The notes beneath the pieces are model-generated. The model had not been told where the DNA came from, did no database searches, and saw only the letters and a program-made list of their open reading frames with translations. From Bacteroidota bacterium (GTDB lineage: Bacteria > Bacteroidota > Ignavibacteria > UBA10030 > UBA8401): DNA of 64,000 nt. The stretch lies in NCBI GenBank assembly GCA_030679145.1, contig JAUXTU010000121.1, positions 1 to 64,000 of the forward strand, in the 5' to 3' direction. Below are positions 9,455-17,764 of the stretch, in pieces (position 1 is the stretch's first letter; every line of letters starts with the position of its first letter). A program made the translations under genes and the position numbers.

Positions 9455-10173
9455 CGTGTTGCATGCGCAGGAAGCTCATCGGAAACAATGATCCGTCCGC
9501 AATGCTGGCAAAGATAGATCTTATCGTTTCGCCGTATCTCCATGATGTGCTGCGGTGGAATCCTGTTACCGCAACCGCTGCAAGAATTTTTTCGAATGAC
9601 AGAAACTGCTTTTCCTCTGCCGGAACGGATCTTTTCATATCGAGAAACAATATCTTTGCTTAAACGGGTAACGATCTTTTGCCGTTCATGATTATACTTC
9701 AATTCTTCTTCTTCAGTCTCTTTTGAAACCTCGGCAAGTTCTTCTTTTCGTTCCTTTAAAGCTTCAGAATATTCTGTTAAAGCGGTTGTGTATTCTTCCA
9801 GCTCGCTCTTTGCAATCGACATAAGGTTTTCGAAATTCTCAAACTGTTTTCCGAGTGTCTTTACAGATTCCTCGGCGAAGTCGATTTCTTTTGTGATGGC
9901 ATCGTACTCTTTGTTGTTACGGACTTGATATTGCTGCTCTTTATATTTTTTCAGTTTCTCTTCAAAATCTTTGATGTCATTATCCGCTTTGTTGCGGGAT
10001 GAGACAAATTCATCAATATATTTTTGTTTTGCAGCAGCTTTTTCGGAAAGTGTAGCAATTTTTTCTTCAAGGTTTTTTACAATTTCCGGCAGATCGCCTT
10101 TTGTATCCTCTACATCATCTAAATTGCTGTCAACTTTTTGTAGCTGGTGTAATAATCGAAGCGTTTCTTCCAA
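9451..10173 (-). CDS. Coiled-coil C4 zinc-ribbon protein (CT398-like)
   Basis: 240 residues. Residues ~1-185 are charged, heptad-rich and predicted coiled coil. The C-terminus holds a CxxC...CxxC zinc ribbon (CSGCGNRIP and CQHCGRII). This architecture is that of the CT398/Cdsz-type zinc-ribbon family, probably nucleic-acid or secretion associated; the biochemical role is not settled. It is 13 bases downstream of the Nif3-like gene and overlaps rnhA by four bases, so the three are one transcription unit. Confidence 0.87.
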   Translation of the reverse strand: MEETLRLLHQLQKVDSNLDDVEDTKGDLPEIVKNLEEKIATLSEKAAAKQKYIDEFVSSRNKADNDIKDFEEKLKKYKEQQYQVRNNKEYDAITKEIDFAEESVKTLGKQFENFENLMSIAKSELEEYTTALTEYSEALKERKEELAEVSKETEEEELKYNHERQKIVTRLSKDIVSRYEKIRSGRGKAVSVIRKNSCSGCGNRIPPQHIMEIRRNDKIYLCQHCGRIIVSDELPAHATR

Positions 10174-10186
10174 GTGATACTCCTTG

Positions 10187-11290
10187 CTAAAATATATGTA
10201 CGGGATTTGTGCTATGTTTTGTTATATAAATTTTTCCAAAATGATTGTGCTGCTTACATATTTGCGATATCTTTTTTGCGAGAATCGGCAGAACAACATG
10301 TTCTGTTTCAAAATGTCCAGCATCCACCAATAAGATCTTTTGTTCAAAATCCTGAAACGTATGGTATTTCAAATCTGCTGTAATCATTGCATCTGCTTGT
10401 TTAGCCACCGCCTCGTCGATTAATTCTGCTCCCGAACCTCCGCACACGGCAACACGTTGTATTGATTTACTTTTGCCTGAATACCGCACAGCCGATGCAC
10501 CAAGCTTCTTTTTTATCAATGAAAGAAATGGTCCTTGCTTCATTGGTACCCGCAGTGTACCAATTGCACCAAGACCATATTCACTGTTTCTGTTCTTTAA
10601 CGGAACAATGTTATAAGCGACTTCTTCGTAAGGATGAGCCTTCAACATTGCAGAAACAACTGCATTGAGTTTCCATTGCTCAACCAACATCTCCAATCGG
10701 ATCTCTTCAACAATTTCCTTTTTTCCAATTGCACCAATAAAAGGATTGGCATTATTCATTCCTCTAAAAGTGCCAATTCCTTCGCCACGAAAACTACATT
10801 GATCGTATTTGGTGAACGTTCCTCCTCCAACACTGTGCATTGCTTCTGCAACATTCTCCACATATTCGCGTGGAATAAACACGCTGATTGAAGTCAAACT
10901 ATCGTTAAGAGGAGAGAGAACTTTTACGTCTTTTAATCCCAATACATTTGCAAGTGTAAAATTTACTCCCCACTGCACGCTATCCAAATTTGTATGTGCC
11001 GCGTAAAGATTTATTTTATGCTCAATCAAATAAAGAACAATCTCGCCGATCCTTGAACTTTCCGTAATGGCTTTTAATGGATGAAACAATAACGGATGAT
11101 GTGTAATAATAACGTTTGCTTTTTTTTTGTCCGCCTCTTTTGCAACATCCATTGTCAGATCTAATGCAATGACTATATTTTGAATTATATCATTCTCTCG
11201 ACCAACAAGAAGTCCGACATTATCACCTTTCCAAGCGATTGCCGGAGGAGCTATTATTTCAAATTGTTTTCGGAAATCTTTTATTCTCAC
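10187..11290 (-). CDS. Nif3-like dinuclear metal centre protein
   Basis: 367 residues from a GTG start; the N-terminus (IAPPAIAWKGDNVGLLVG) matches the family start, so GTG is preferred. Metal ligands of the NIF3 fold are visible in ITHHPLLFHP, HTNLDS and, near the C-terminus, DAGHFETE. A central insert (residues ~130-230) corresponds to the PII/CutA-like domain of the long YqfO form. These proteins form hexameric toroids; a GTP cyclohydrolase or metal-related function has been proposed for relatives but is not established. A terminator-like hairpin sits 14 bases upstream of the start. Confidence 0.92.
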   Translation of the reverse strand: MRIKDFRKQFEIIAPPAIAWKGDNVGLLVGRENDIIQNIVIALDLTMDVAKEADKKKANVIITHHPLLFHPLKAITESSRIGEIVLYLIEHKINLYAAHTNLDSVQWGVNFTLANVLGLKDVKVLSPLNDSLTSISVFIPREYVENVAEAMHSVGGGTFTKYDQCSFRGEGIGTFRGMNNANPFIGAIGKKEIVEEIRLEMLVEQWKLNAVVSAMLKAHPYEEVAYNIVPLKNRNSEYGLGAIGTLRVPMKQGPFLSLIKKKLGASAVRYSGKSKSIQRVAVCGGSGAELIDEAVAKQADAMITADLKYHTFQDFEQKILLVDAGHFETEHVVLPILAKKISQICKQHNHFGKIYITKHSTNPVHIF

Positions 11291-11303
11291 TGGTGGTTAC
11301 GGC

Positions 11304-11333
11304 AAAAAAAAAGTCCCGTTGGATTTTCGGGAC
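11304..11333 (-). terminator. Terminator-like hairpin ahead of the Nif3-like gene
   Basis: On the minus strand GTCCCG (11328-11333) pairs with CGGGAC (11313-11318) around a nine-base loop, followed by nine T residues (11304-11312). This has the form of an intrinsic terminator, yet it precedes the start codon of the leftward Nif3-like gene (11290), and no gene to its right reads leftward. It may end a short leader or small RNA, i.e. act as an attenuator. Confidence 0.6.
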
Positions 11334-11429
11334 GTTTCTTAAAAGTAGAAAAATGTTGAGCGCTCTTTTTTCTTCGGTGTTATAAATTTTTTATGTGACA
11401 GTATCATTGTTTTCATTATTTTCTACATT

Positions 11430-11458
11430 AAAATAGCAAAAGAAACGAAAACAAGCAA
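11430..11458 (-). promoter_or_regulatory. Possible leftward promoter for the Nif3-like operon
   Basis: On the minus strand TTGCTT (11453-11458), a 17-base spacer and TATTTT (11430-11435) resemble a sigma70 promoter. It would start a transcript near 11423 and give a leader of about 130 bases containing the hairpin at 11304-11333. The match is partial, so this is tentative. Confidence 0.3.
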
Positions 11459-11460
11459 GA

Positions 11461-11489
11461 TTGACTTTGCTTCAATTTTTAGCTAATTT
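11461..11489 (+). promoter_or_regulatory. Possible rightward promoter for psd-pssA
   Basis: TTGACT (11461-11466), 17 bases, then TAATTT (11484-11489), 68 bases ahead of the psd start. The -35 box is identical to that of the groES promoter in this window; the -10 box is weak. It would be back-to-back with the possible leftward promoter at 11430-11458. Confidence 0.35.
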
Positions 11490-11556
11490 CACTACAAGAA
11501 TTTTATGTTTTACAGAATAATTCAACCAAATTTTTTGAAATTCGGAGTTCTTTATT

Positions 11557-12207
11557 TTGATTACAGATTACGGTTATGATGTATTCTTTATTGTCACTGG
11601 TATTTGTCTTGCGTTAGCACTTGGTTCTTACTTTTTTATCGATAATGTTATTGTTAAAACTACGATTGTTTCCTTAACAATCATATTTTTCATCTTCACT
11701 CTCAATTTTTTTCAAGACCCGGAGCGTGTAACACCCCAGGAAGATAATCTTATTATTTCTCCTGCGGATGGGACTGTCATTAAAATTGAAAATGTATTCG
11801 AAGATAAGTATATGAAGAGTGAAGCAACGATGATCTGCATTTTTATGTCCCCGGTTAATGTTCACGTTAATCGAAACCCAATCTCTGGCACTGTTGGATA
11901 TTTTGATTATGTGAAAGGGGAGTTTTTTGCTGCATTTGAAGATAAAGCTTCCTTGAAAAATGAACAAACTCATATTGGCATTGAGAACAGTAGGGGGAAA
12001 GTATTCTTCAAACAAATCGCCGGTTTTATAGCCCGGAGAATCGTTGCTGATCTAAAAGTTGGAGACAGCGCCGTTGCCGGAAAAAGATTTGGTATGATAA
12101 AATTCGGATCGCGTGTTGATATTTACGTTCCTAAAAATGCAGAGATCAAAGTGTCAATGAATCAAAAAACTGTAGCTGGTGAAACAGTGGTGGCGGTGAT
12201 GAAATGA
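11557..12207 (+). CDS. psd: Phosphatidylserine decarboxylase proenzyme
   Basis: 216 residues from a TTG start. It decarboxylates phosphatidylserine to phosphatidylethanolamine. Two N-terminal hydrophobic segments (residues ~10-30 and ~32-50) anchor it in the membrane. The self-cleavage site is the FGS triplet, with Ser185 expected to become the pyruvoyl group of the alpha chain. ISPADGTV and the MSPVNVHVNR block, with its catalytic His, are typical of the short PSD-A form. The stop overlaps the start of pssA, which makes its substrate. Confidence 0.95.
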   Translation: MITDYGYDVFFIVTGICLALALGSYFFIDNVIVKTTIVSLTIIFFIFTLNFFQDPERVTPQEDNLIISPADGTVIKIENVFEDKYMKSEATMICIFMSPVNVHVNRNPISGTVGYFDYVKGEFFAAFEDKASLKNEQTHIGIENSRGKVFFKQIAGFIARRIVADLKVGDSAVAGKRFGMIKFGSRVDIYVPKNAEIKVSMNQKTVAGETVVAVMK

Positions 12208-12956
12208 TGATCACTCGGGCGGTTGTGCCGACCCTGTTTACTGTTTTGAATATGTTCTGCGGGTTCCTTTCTATTATTCAAGTGAGTGATGGGAAATTCG
12301 TGGAAGCGGGATACTTTATTCTTCTTGCAGGTGTGTTTGATTCTCTTGACGGAGTAATGGCGCGCTTGACAAAATCAAGCAGTCAGTTCGGCGTTGAGAT
12401 TGATTCACTTTCTGATGTTGTTTCCTTTGGGGCTGCTCCCGCATTTCTCGTCTATAAATTACATTTGTTCCAACTCGGTACCGTCGGGATCATCATTAGT
12501 TCGCTATTGGTTATTCTAGGGGGAATCCGTCTCGCACGATTCAATGTTCAGTTAGTGGGGTTCGACAAAGATTATTTTCGCGGGCTTCCCATTCCTTCAA
12601 GTGCTATTGCAATAGTTTTTTATGTGTTAACGTTCAGCATTGATGGAAATAGATTTGAAGGGCTTGCCGGCACATTGTTGCCATTTGTTGTCGTTGCAAT
12701 ATCATTACTTATGGTAAGTACAATCAAGTATGATACACTCCCGAAACTCTCCAAAAAAGAAATTACAAAACACCCGATCCGTTTTATTTCATATTTTTTT
12801 GCGTTACTTGTTATTGTGTTTACAAAAGGAGAAGCAGTCTTTTATGTATTCTCCGTTTTTATTGTTTTTGGAATTTTACGCCATCTCGTGGGATTATTGA
12901 AACACGAAGAAAAAGTTGAATCTGAAATAGAGGAAGCACCGAGTTACGACATCTAA
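12204..12956 (+). CDS. pssA: CDP-diacylglycerol-serine O-phosphatidyltransferase
   Basis: 250 residues, polytopic membrane protein of the CDP-alcohol phosphatidyltransferase family. The signature DG-x2-AR-x8-G-x3-D-x3-D is present: DSLDGVMARLTKSSS followed by FGVEIDSLSD. About six to eight hydrophobic segments follow. It joins serine to CDP-diacylglycerol to make phosphatidylserine, the substrate of the product of the preceding gene. The four-base ATGA overlap indicates coupling. Confidence 0.95.
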   Translation: MMITRAVVPTLFTVLNMFCGFLSIIQVSDGKFVEAGYFILLAGVFDSLDGVMARLTKSSSQFGVEIDSLSDVVSFGAAPAFLVYKLHLFQLGTVGIIISSLLVILGGIRLARFNVQLVGFDKDYFRGLPIPSSAIAIVFYVLTFSIDGNRFEGLAGTLLPFVVVAISLLMVSTIKYDTLPKLSKKEITKHPIRFISYFFALLVIVFTKGEAVFYVFSVFIVFGILRHLVGLLKHEEKVESEIEEAPSYDI

Positions 12957-12981
12957 ATTTATTCATTTTAAAAAATAAACA

Positions 12982-13230
12982 ATGTATCTTTCAACAATAA
13001 CCATATCACTTCGTCCATCAATACTTGATGTGCAGGGAAAAGCAGTGGAACTCGGCATTCATACGTTAGGATTAAGTGCGGTGAGCAATGTTCGTATTGG
13101 GAAATCAATTCACATGAATGTAGAAGCTTCATCGGAAGATGAAGCCAAACGGATAACTGAAGAAGCGTGCAAAAAACTTCTTGCCAATACTGTGATGGAA
13201 GATTTTTCGTTTACGGTGAAAAAAGTATGA
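12982..13230 (+). CDS. purS: Phosphoribosylformylglycinamidine synthase subunit PurS
   Basis: 82 residues, normal for PurS, the small structural subunit that bridges PurQ and PurL in FGAM synthase of de novo purine synthesis. The ending ([11 protein letters not shown]) and the SVLDxQGKAVE-like start ([11 protein letters not shown]) are characteristic. Its stop overlaps the purQ start. purL is not in this window. Confidence 0.93.
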   Translation: MYLSTITISLRPSILDVQGKAVELGIHTLGLSAVSNVRIGKSIHMNVEASSEDEAKRITEEACKKLLANTVMEDFSFTVKKV

Positions 13231-13943
13231 GCATTTCAAAAGTAAAATTTGGAGTGGTCGTATTTCCTGGGTCGAATTGCGATCACGATGCGTATCATGC
13301 AACAAAACATGTTCTGCATCAGGATGCGGAATTTTTGTGGCACAAGGATACTGATCTAAAAAATTCCGATGTGATCATTCTTCCTGGAGGATTTTCATAC
13401 GGAGATTATTTGCGAACGGGAGCTATTGCACGATTTTCGCCGATTATGAATGAAGTGATCAACTTCGCAAATAATGGCGGAGTTGTGATTGGAATTTGCA
13501 ACGGATTTCAAGTGTTGTGTGAATCCGGTCTTCTTCCGGGTGTGTTGATGCGGAATGAATCGTTGTTGTTTGCATGTAAACATGTTTCCGTTCGTGTGGA
13601 ACACAATGATTCTCGGTTTACGTCGAAGCACAAAGCGGGCGACATCATCAGTATCCCGATCGCTCATGGCGATGGAAATTATTTTGCTGAACCGGATATC
13701 ATTCTTTCATTGGAGGAGAATCAACAAATATTATTCCGTTATAGTGACTCAAACGGGAAAATTTCTTCAGAAGCAAATCCAAATGGTTCCGTCAATAATA
13801 TTGCCGGTATCATGAACAAAAATAGGAACGTAATGGGAATGATGCCGCATCCTGAACGTGCATGCGAATTGGAACTTGGTTCATCCGACGGCAAAAAGAT
13901 ATTTGAATCAATTATTAACAGTTTTGTTTTACAAACAGTGTAA
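13227..13943 (+). CDS. purQ: Phosphoribosylformylglycinamidine synthase subunit PurQ
   Basis: 238 residues from the ATG at 13227, which overlaps the purS stop by four bases; a longer in-frame opening upstream lies within purS and is not used. This is a class I glutamine amidotransferase supplying ammonia for FGAM synthesis. The nucleophile Cys91 is in GICNGFQ, and the His-Glu pair is in [18 protein letters not shown] near the N-terminus is the typical PurQ start. Confidence 0.96.
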   Translation: MSISKVKFGVVVFPGSNCDHDAYHATKHVLHQDAEFLWHKDTDLKNSDVIILPGGFSYGDYLRTGAIARFSPIMNEVINFANNGGVVIGICNGFQVLCESGLLPGVLMRNESLLFACKHVSVRVEHNDSRFTSKHKAGDIISIPIAHGDGNYFAEPDIILSLEENQQILFRYSDSNGKISSEANPNGSVNNIAGIMNKNRNVMGMMPHPERACELELGSSDGKKIFESIINSFVLQTV

Positions 13944-13955
13944 AAGGGAGGTATT

Positions 13956-14147
13956 ATGTTTGGACTTGGCGCACCTGAAACAATTATGATCGTTGTAGCA
14001 ATTTTAGTGTTATTTGGAGCAAAAAAAATTCCTGAATTCATGCGAGGGCTTGGAAAAGGAGTAAATGAATTCAAAAAAGGAATGAATGAAGTTCAAAGTG
14101 AATTGACCAAAGAAGACACCGACAAAAAAACTGAAGAGAAGAAATAA
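13956..14147 (+). CDS. tatA: Sec-independent translocase subunit TatA
   Basis: 63 residues. A short periplasmic N-terminus, one transmembrane helix (residues ~8-22, [13 protein letters not shown]) and an amphipathic helix beginning [14 protein letters not shown] give the TatA layout; the charged tail ([10 protein letters not shown]) is usual. TatA oligomers form the passage for folded proteins in Tat export. It is preceded by a good ribosome-binding site (GGGAGG at 13945-13950). tatC is not here. Confidence 0.93.
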   Translation: MFGLGAPETIMIVVAILVLFGAKKIPEFMRGLGKGVNEFKKGMNEVQSELTKEDTDKKTEEKK

Positions 14148-14211
14148 TATCTCACGGATTAATCATGGTGTTGATTTCAGTAATTCCTGAAATTGTCTTT
14201 TATAATTTATT

Positions 14212-15636
14212 TTGAATATTCAAGAATCATACGATACCTATCGCAACCGCCTGTTCCAACACGAAGAAACTGTTGAAGCACGAGTAGCTGTACACCTTTC
14301 CGTTATCAACAAACGAAAAAATCTTAACGCATTCCTTACTGTTTTTGAAAAAGATTCGTTACTTCGCGCAAAAGAAATTGATGTAAAGATCAAAAAAGGA
14401 ACTGCCGGCTCTCTGGCTGGTATGATCATTGCAATCAAAGATGTACTCAGCATGAGGGGAACTGTAACAAGCTGCGGATCGAAGATGCTTGAACATTTTG
14501 AATCGGTCTATGATGCCACAGTAATTAAAAAACTTCGAGAAGCAGATGTTGTAGTGATCGGTAAGACAAATATGGATGAATTTGCAATGGGATCATCCGG
14601 CGAAAATTCTGCATTCGGTCCAACCAAACATCCAATTGATGAAACTCGTGTACCCGGTGGTTCAAGCAGCGGTTCGTGCGTTGCGGTTGCCGCAGGAATG
14701 GCTACGACTTCGCTTGGGACAGATACCGGCGGTTCTATCCGTCAGCCGGCAGGATTGTGCGGGATTGTTGGATTGAAGCCAACATACGGCAGAGTTTCAC
14801 GATATGGACTTGTGGCTTTTGCTTCATCATTCGATCAAATTGGTCCGTTTGCAAATTCTGTTCGCGACGCAGCACGAGTGTTGCAAGTGATCGCAGGAAA
14901 AGACGAGAATGATTCTACATCTGCAGATGTTCCTGTTCCAGATTATTTGGCTGCATTGGACCGAAATGTAAAAGGGATGAAGATCGGTCTGCCGAAAGAA
15001 TATTTTTCCGATGCATTGAACAAAGAAATTCGTTCTGCAATTGAAAAAAAGATCGATCAGTTAAAAAATGGGGGAGCGGAAATTGTTGAGATTTCTCTTC
15101 CTAATTCTGAATACACAATTTCAACCTATTATATTCTTGCAACAGCCGAAGCTTCATCAAATCTTGCGCGATATGATGGTGCGAGATATGGATTCCGTTC
15201 TTCCAAAGTTTCCGATCTTAACAGCATGTATACCAAATCGCGCAGTGAAGGATTTGGCGATGAAGTGAAACGCAGAATAATGCTCGGCACATACGTATTA
15301 TCTTCCGGATATTATGATGCATATTATCGCAAAGCACAGCAAGTGCGACGGTTGATTCAAAATGATTTTAACAATGCATTTAAAATAGTTGATTGTATCC
15401 TAACGCCGATTTCTCCGACGACAGCATTTAAACTCGGAGAAAAAATGGATGACCCATTGCAAATGTATCTGAATGATATTTATACTGTGTCGGCAAATCT
15501 TGCAGGAATTCCGGGGATCAGCGTTCCTGCAGGAGTGGATTCACAAGGATTACCGATCGGCGTTCAGTTACTTGGTAAACAATTTGACGAAGTGACGATA
15601 TTAAAGGTCGGGGATTTTCTAGAAAATAATAATTAA
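14212..15636 (+). CDS. gatA: Aspartyl/glutamyl-tRNA amidotransferase subunit A
   Basis: 474 residues from a TTG start. An amidase-signature enzyme that releases ammonia from glutamine to amidate Glu-tRNA(Gln) or Asp-tRNA(Asn). The Lys-Ser-Ser triad is visible: Lys76 (IAIKDV), Ser151 (PGGSSSG) and Ser175 (DTGGSIRQPA), with spacing equal to known GatA proteins. gatB and gatC are elsewhere. The context with tatA and sucD is loose. Confidence 0.95.
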   Translation: MNIQESYDTYRNRLFQHEETVEARVAVHLSVINKRKNLNAFLTVFEKDSLLRAKEIDVKIKKGTAGSLAGMIIAIKDVLSMRGTVTSCGSKMLEHFESVYDATVIKKLREADVVVIGKTNMDEFAMGSSGENSAFGPTKHPIDETRVPGGSSSGSCVAVAAGMATTSLGTDTGGSIRQPAGLCGIVGLKPTYGRVSRYGLVAFASSFDQIGPFANSVRDAARVLQVIAGKDENDSTSADVPVPDYLAALDRNVKGMKIGLPKEYFSDALNKEIRSAIEKKIDQLKNGGAEIVEISLPNSEYTISTYYILATAEASSNLARYDGARYGFRSSKVSDLNSMYTKSRSEGFGDEVKRRIMLGTYVLSSGYYDAYYRKAQQVRRLIQNDFNNAFKIVDCILTPISPTTAFKLGEKMDDPLQMYLNDIYTVSANLAGIPGISVPAGVDSQGLPIGVQLLGKQFDEVTILKVGDFLENNN

Positions 15637-15666
15637 TTCCATTCAAATCTAAACCATGAAAATTTT

Positions 15667-16659
15667 ATGAGTATACTTGTCAATAAAAAAACTCGGCTGG
15701 TTGTGCAAGGCATTACCGGTGGTGAAGGAACGTTCCATACATCGCAAATGCTTGCGTATGGAACCAATGTCGTTGCCGGTGTAACTCCGGGAAAAGGTGG
15801 TTCACGATACAAAGGAAATGAAAAAGATCAATTCGATCGTGAGGTGAAAGTTTACAACACGGTTGCTGATGCTGTAAAAGAAGAAGGTGCAAACACTTCT
15901 ATCATTTATGTTCCCGCAGCTTTTGCCGCAGATGCAATTATGGAAGCCGCAGATGGTGGAGTGAAACTAATTGTTTGTATCACTGAAGGAATTCCTATCA
16001 AAGATATGGTGAATGCATATGAATACATCACCAAAAAGGAAGTTCGGCTAATTGGTCCGAATTGTCCTGGCATTATCACACCGGGTGAAGCGAAGGTTGG
16101 AATTATGCCGGCGTTCATTCATAAACCGGGACGTGTTGGTGTTATATCGCGTAGCGGAACATTGACCTATGAATCTGTTTGGCAATTGACTGAACGCGGA
16201 ATTGGTCAATCCACCTGTATCGGTATCGGCGGCGATCCGATCATCGGGACACGATTCATTGATGCAATAAAATTGTTCAATGAAGATGACAAGACGGACG
16301 GTATCATCATGATTGGTGAGATCGGCGGAAGTGCGGAAGAAGAAGCTGCTGAGTATATCAAAAAGAATGTTTCCAAACCTGTCGTTGGATTTATTGCCGG
16401 AAGAACAGCTCCACCAGGCAGAAGAATGGGACATGCCGGTGCAATCATTTCCGGCGGCAAAGGTACAGCGGATGAAAAAATGAAAGCGATGAAGAGTGCT
16501 GGAATTTTTGTTTGTGAATCACCTGCTACAATGGGCGAAACGATGAAAATGGCGCTTACAAAAAAATACAAAGCGAGCTATACGATCAAAGCAAAGAAAA
16601 AAACGGCAAAGAAAAAAGTGACTGTTAAAAAGAAAGCAAGTAAAAAGAAGAAAAAATAA
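15667..16659 (+). CDS. sucD: Succinyl-CoA ligase alpha subunit with Lys-rich tail
   Basis: 330 residues. The CoA-binding Rossmann domain begins GITGGEG, and the phosphorylated His is His256 in MGHAGAI, with the ligase domain around it. It forms succinyl-CoA synthetase of the TCA cycle with SucC, which is not adjacent. Unusually, the last 23 residues hold 15 lysines interrupted by Ala, Thr, Val and Ser ([10 protein letters not shown]...), an extension beyond the normal SucD end. A terminator follows. Confidence 0.94.
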   Translation: MSILVNKKTRLVVQGITGGEGTFHTSQMLAYGTNVVAGVTPGKGGSRYKGNEKDQFDREVKVYNTVADAVKEEGANTSIIYVPAAFAADAIMEAADGGVKLIVCITEGIPIKDMVNAYEYITKKEVRLIGPNCPGIITPGEAKVGIMPAFIHKPGRVGVISRSGTLTYESVWQLTERGIGQSTCIGIGGDPIIGTRFIDAIKLFNEDDKTDGIIMIGEIGGSAEEEAAEYIKKNVSKPVVGFIAGRTAPPGRRMGHAGAIISGGKGTADEKMKAMKSAGIFVCESPATMGETMKMALTKKYKASYTIKAKKKTAKKKVTVKKKASKKKKK

Positions 16660-16669
16660 TATCAACGAA

Positions 16670-16700
16670 AGTGACCGTCACCTTTAAGGTGGCGGTCACT
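16670..16700 (+). terminator. Hairpin between sucD and ndk
   Basis: AGTGACCGTCACC (16670-16682) pairs with GGTGGCGGTCACT (16688-16700) over 13 bp with one G-U pair and a five-base loop, then TTCTTTC. The short T-tract makes it a moderate intrinsic terminator for sucD. Confidence 0.65.
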
Positions 16701-16723
16701 TCTTTCAATCTAAGGAGAAACAA

Positions 16724-17143
16724 ATGGCTGTAGAAAGAACACTCTGTATCATGAAACCGGACTGCGTTCGTAAAGGATTACAAGGCGCAGTACTTTCCCA
16801 AATTCAAAAAGCTGGATTCAAAGTTCTCGGATTCAAACAAGTTCGATTGACAAAAGAACAAGCCGGTGCATTCTATGCTGTTCATAAAGAACGACCGTTC
16901 TATCCGTCGCTTGTTGAATTTATGATCTCCGGTCCCGTTGTTCCGGTTGCTTTGGAAAAAATAAACGCAATTGCAGATTACCGCACATTGATCGGCGCTA
17001 CTGATCCCAAAGACGCCGCCGAAGGAACTATCAGGAAATTATATGCTGACAGCAAGGGCGAGAACATTGTGCACGGTTCTGATTCAGTAGAAAATGGAAA
17101 AATCGAAGTTGGATTTTTCTTTGCTGAGAGCGAATTAGTATAA
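16724..17143 (+). CDS. ndk: Nucleoside diphosphate kinase
   Basis: 139 residues, the standard length. It transfers phosphate from ATP to nucleoside diphosphates via a phospho-His. The active-site His117 lies in NIVHGSDS, and the start [10 protein letters not shown] is canonical. It stands alone between two hairpins (16670-16700 and 17179-17198), with AAGGAG at 16711-16716 as ribosome-binding site, so it is probably a monocistronic gene. Confidence 0.97.
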   Translation: MAVERTLCIMKPDCVRKGLQGAVLSQIQKAGFKVLGFKQVRLTKEQAGAFYAVHKERPFYPSLVEFMISGPVVPVALEKINAIADYRTLIGATDPKDAAEGTIRKLYADSKGENIVHGSDSVENGKIEVGFFFAESELV

Positions 17144-17178
17144 CGAGGTTCTATAGAAATAAATCATTTAGATAATAG

Positions 17179-17206
17179 ACGGTCGGATATCCGACCGTTT
17201 TTGTTT
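17179..17206 (+). terminator. Intrinsic terminator after ndk
   Basis: ACGGTCGGATATCCGACCGT (17179-17198) is a perfect palindrome giving an eight-bp GC-rich stem with a four-base loop, followed directly by a T-rich tract (TTTTGTTT). Classical rho-independent terminator. Confidence 0.85.
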
Positions 17207-17219
17207 ATTACGAGGTCAA

Positions 17220-17750
17220 ATGTTAAAACATTGGAAACAACTCTCTTCAAAAATAGTTTTTAAGAATTCTTGGTGGACTTATAAACTCGATGAATTTCAA
17301 ATCCCAGATGGAGTAAATGGAGAATATCATTACGTTCACACGAACGGTGCGAGCATGATCATTCCAGTTACGAGTGAAGGGAAAATTATTCTTGTTAATC
17401 AATACCGCTATCTTTGTAATAGAGAAAGTATCGAACTTCCGTGCGGAGGTGTAAAAGAGGGAAAATCGTACGAAGAGATGGCGTATATTGAATTGGAGGA
17501 AGAAACAGGTTTTCGTTCAAACGATTTGCAATATGCCGCAGAGTTTAATCCGTATAACGGTGTGACTAATGAGATATGTAAAGTATTTATCGCAAAAGCA
17601 CTTGTTCAATCAAAAGCAATTCCTGATTCAACAGAAGAATTTGAAATTTTGTATAAAACTCCTAGTGAAGTCGATGAATTCATCCGTTCAAATACGATTT
17701 GGGACGGAATGACTATCGCTGCATGGGGATTAGTACGGTCGAAACTCTAA
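17220..17750 (+). CDS. Nudix hydrolase (ADP-ribose pyrophosphatase-like)
   Basis: 176 residues. The Nudix box is recognisable as GGVKEGKSYEE...IELEEETGF near residues 79-100, but the Arg of the usual REL position is Ile; the metal-binding EExxG glutamates are kept. Overall form resembles ADP-ribose/nucleotide-sugar pyrophosphatases (NQYRYLCNRESIELPCGG). The exact substrate is unknown. The following gene starts 14 bases later, so they may be co-transcribed. Confidence 0.88.
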   Translation: MLKHWKQLSSKIVFKNSWWTYKLDEFQIPDGVNGEYHYVHTNGASMIIPVTSEGKIILVNQYRYLCNRESIELPCGGVKEGKSYEEMAYIELEEETGFRSNDLQYAAEFNPYNGVTNEICKVFIAKALVQSKAIPDSTEEFEILYKTPSEVDEFIRSNTIWDGMTIAAWGLVRSKL

Positions 17751-17764
17751 AGAAAGGAATGACA

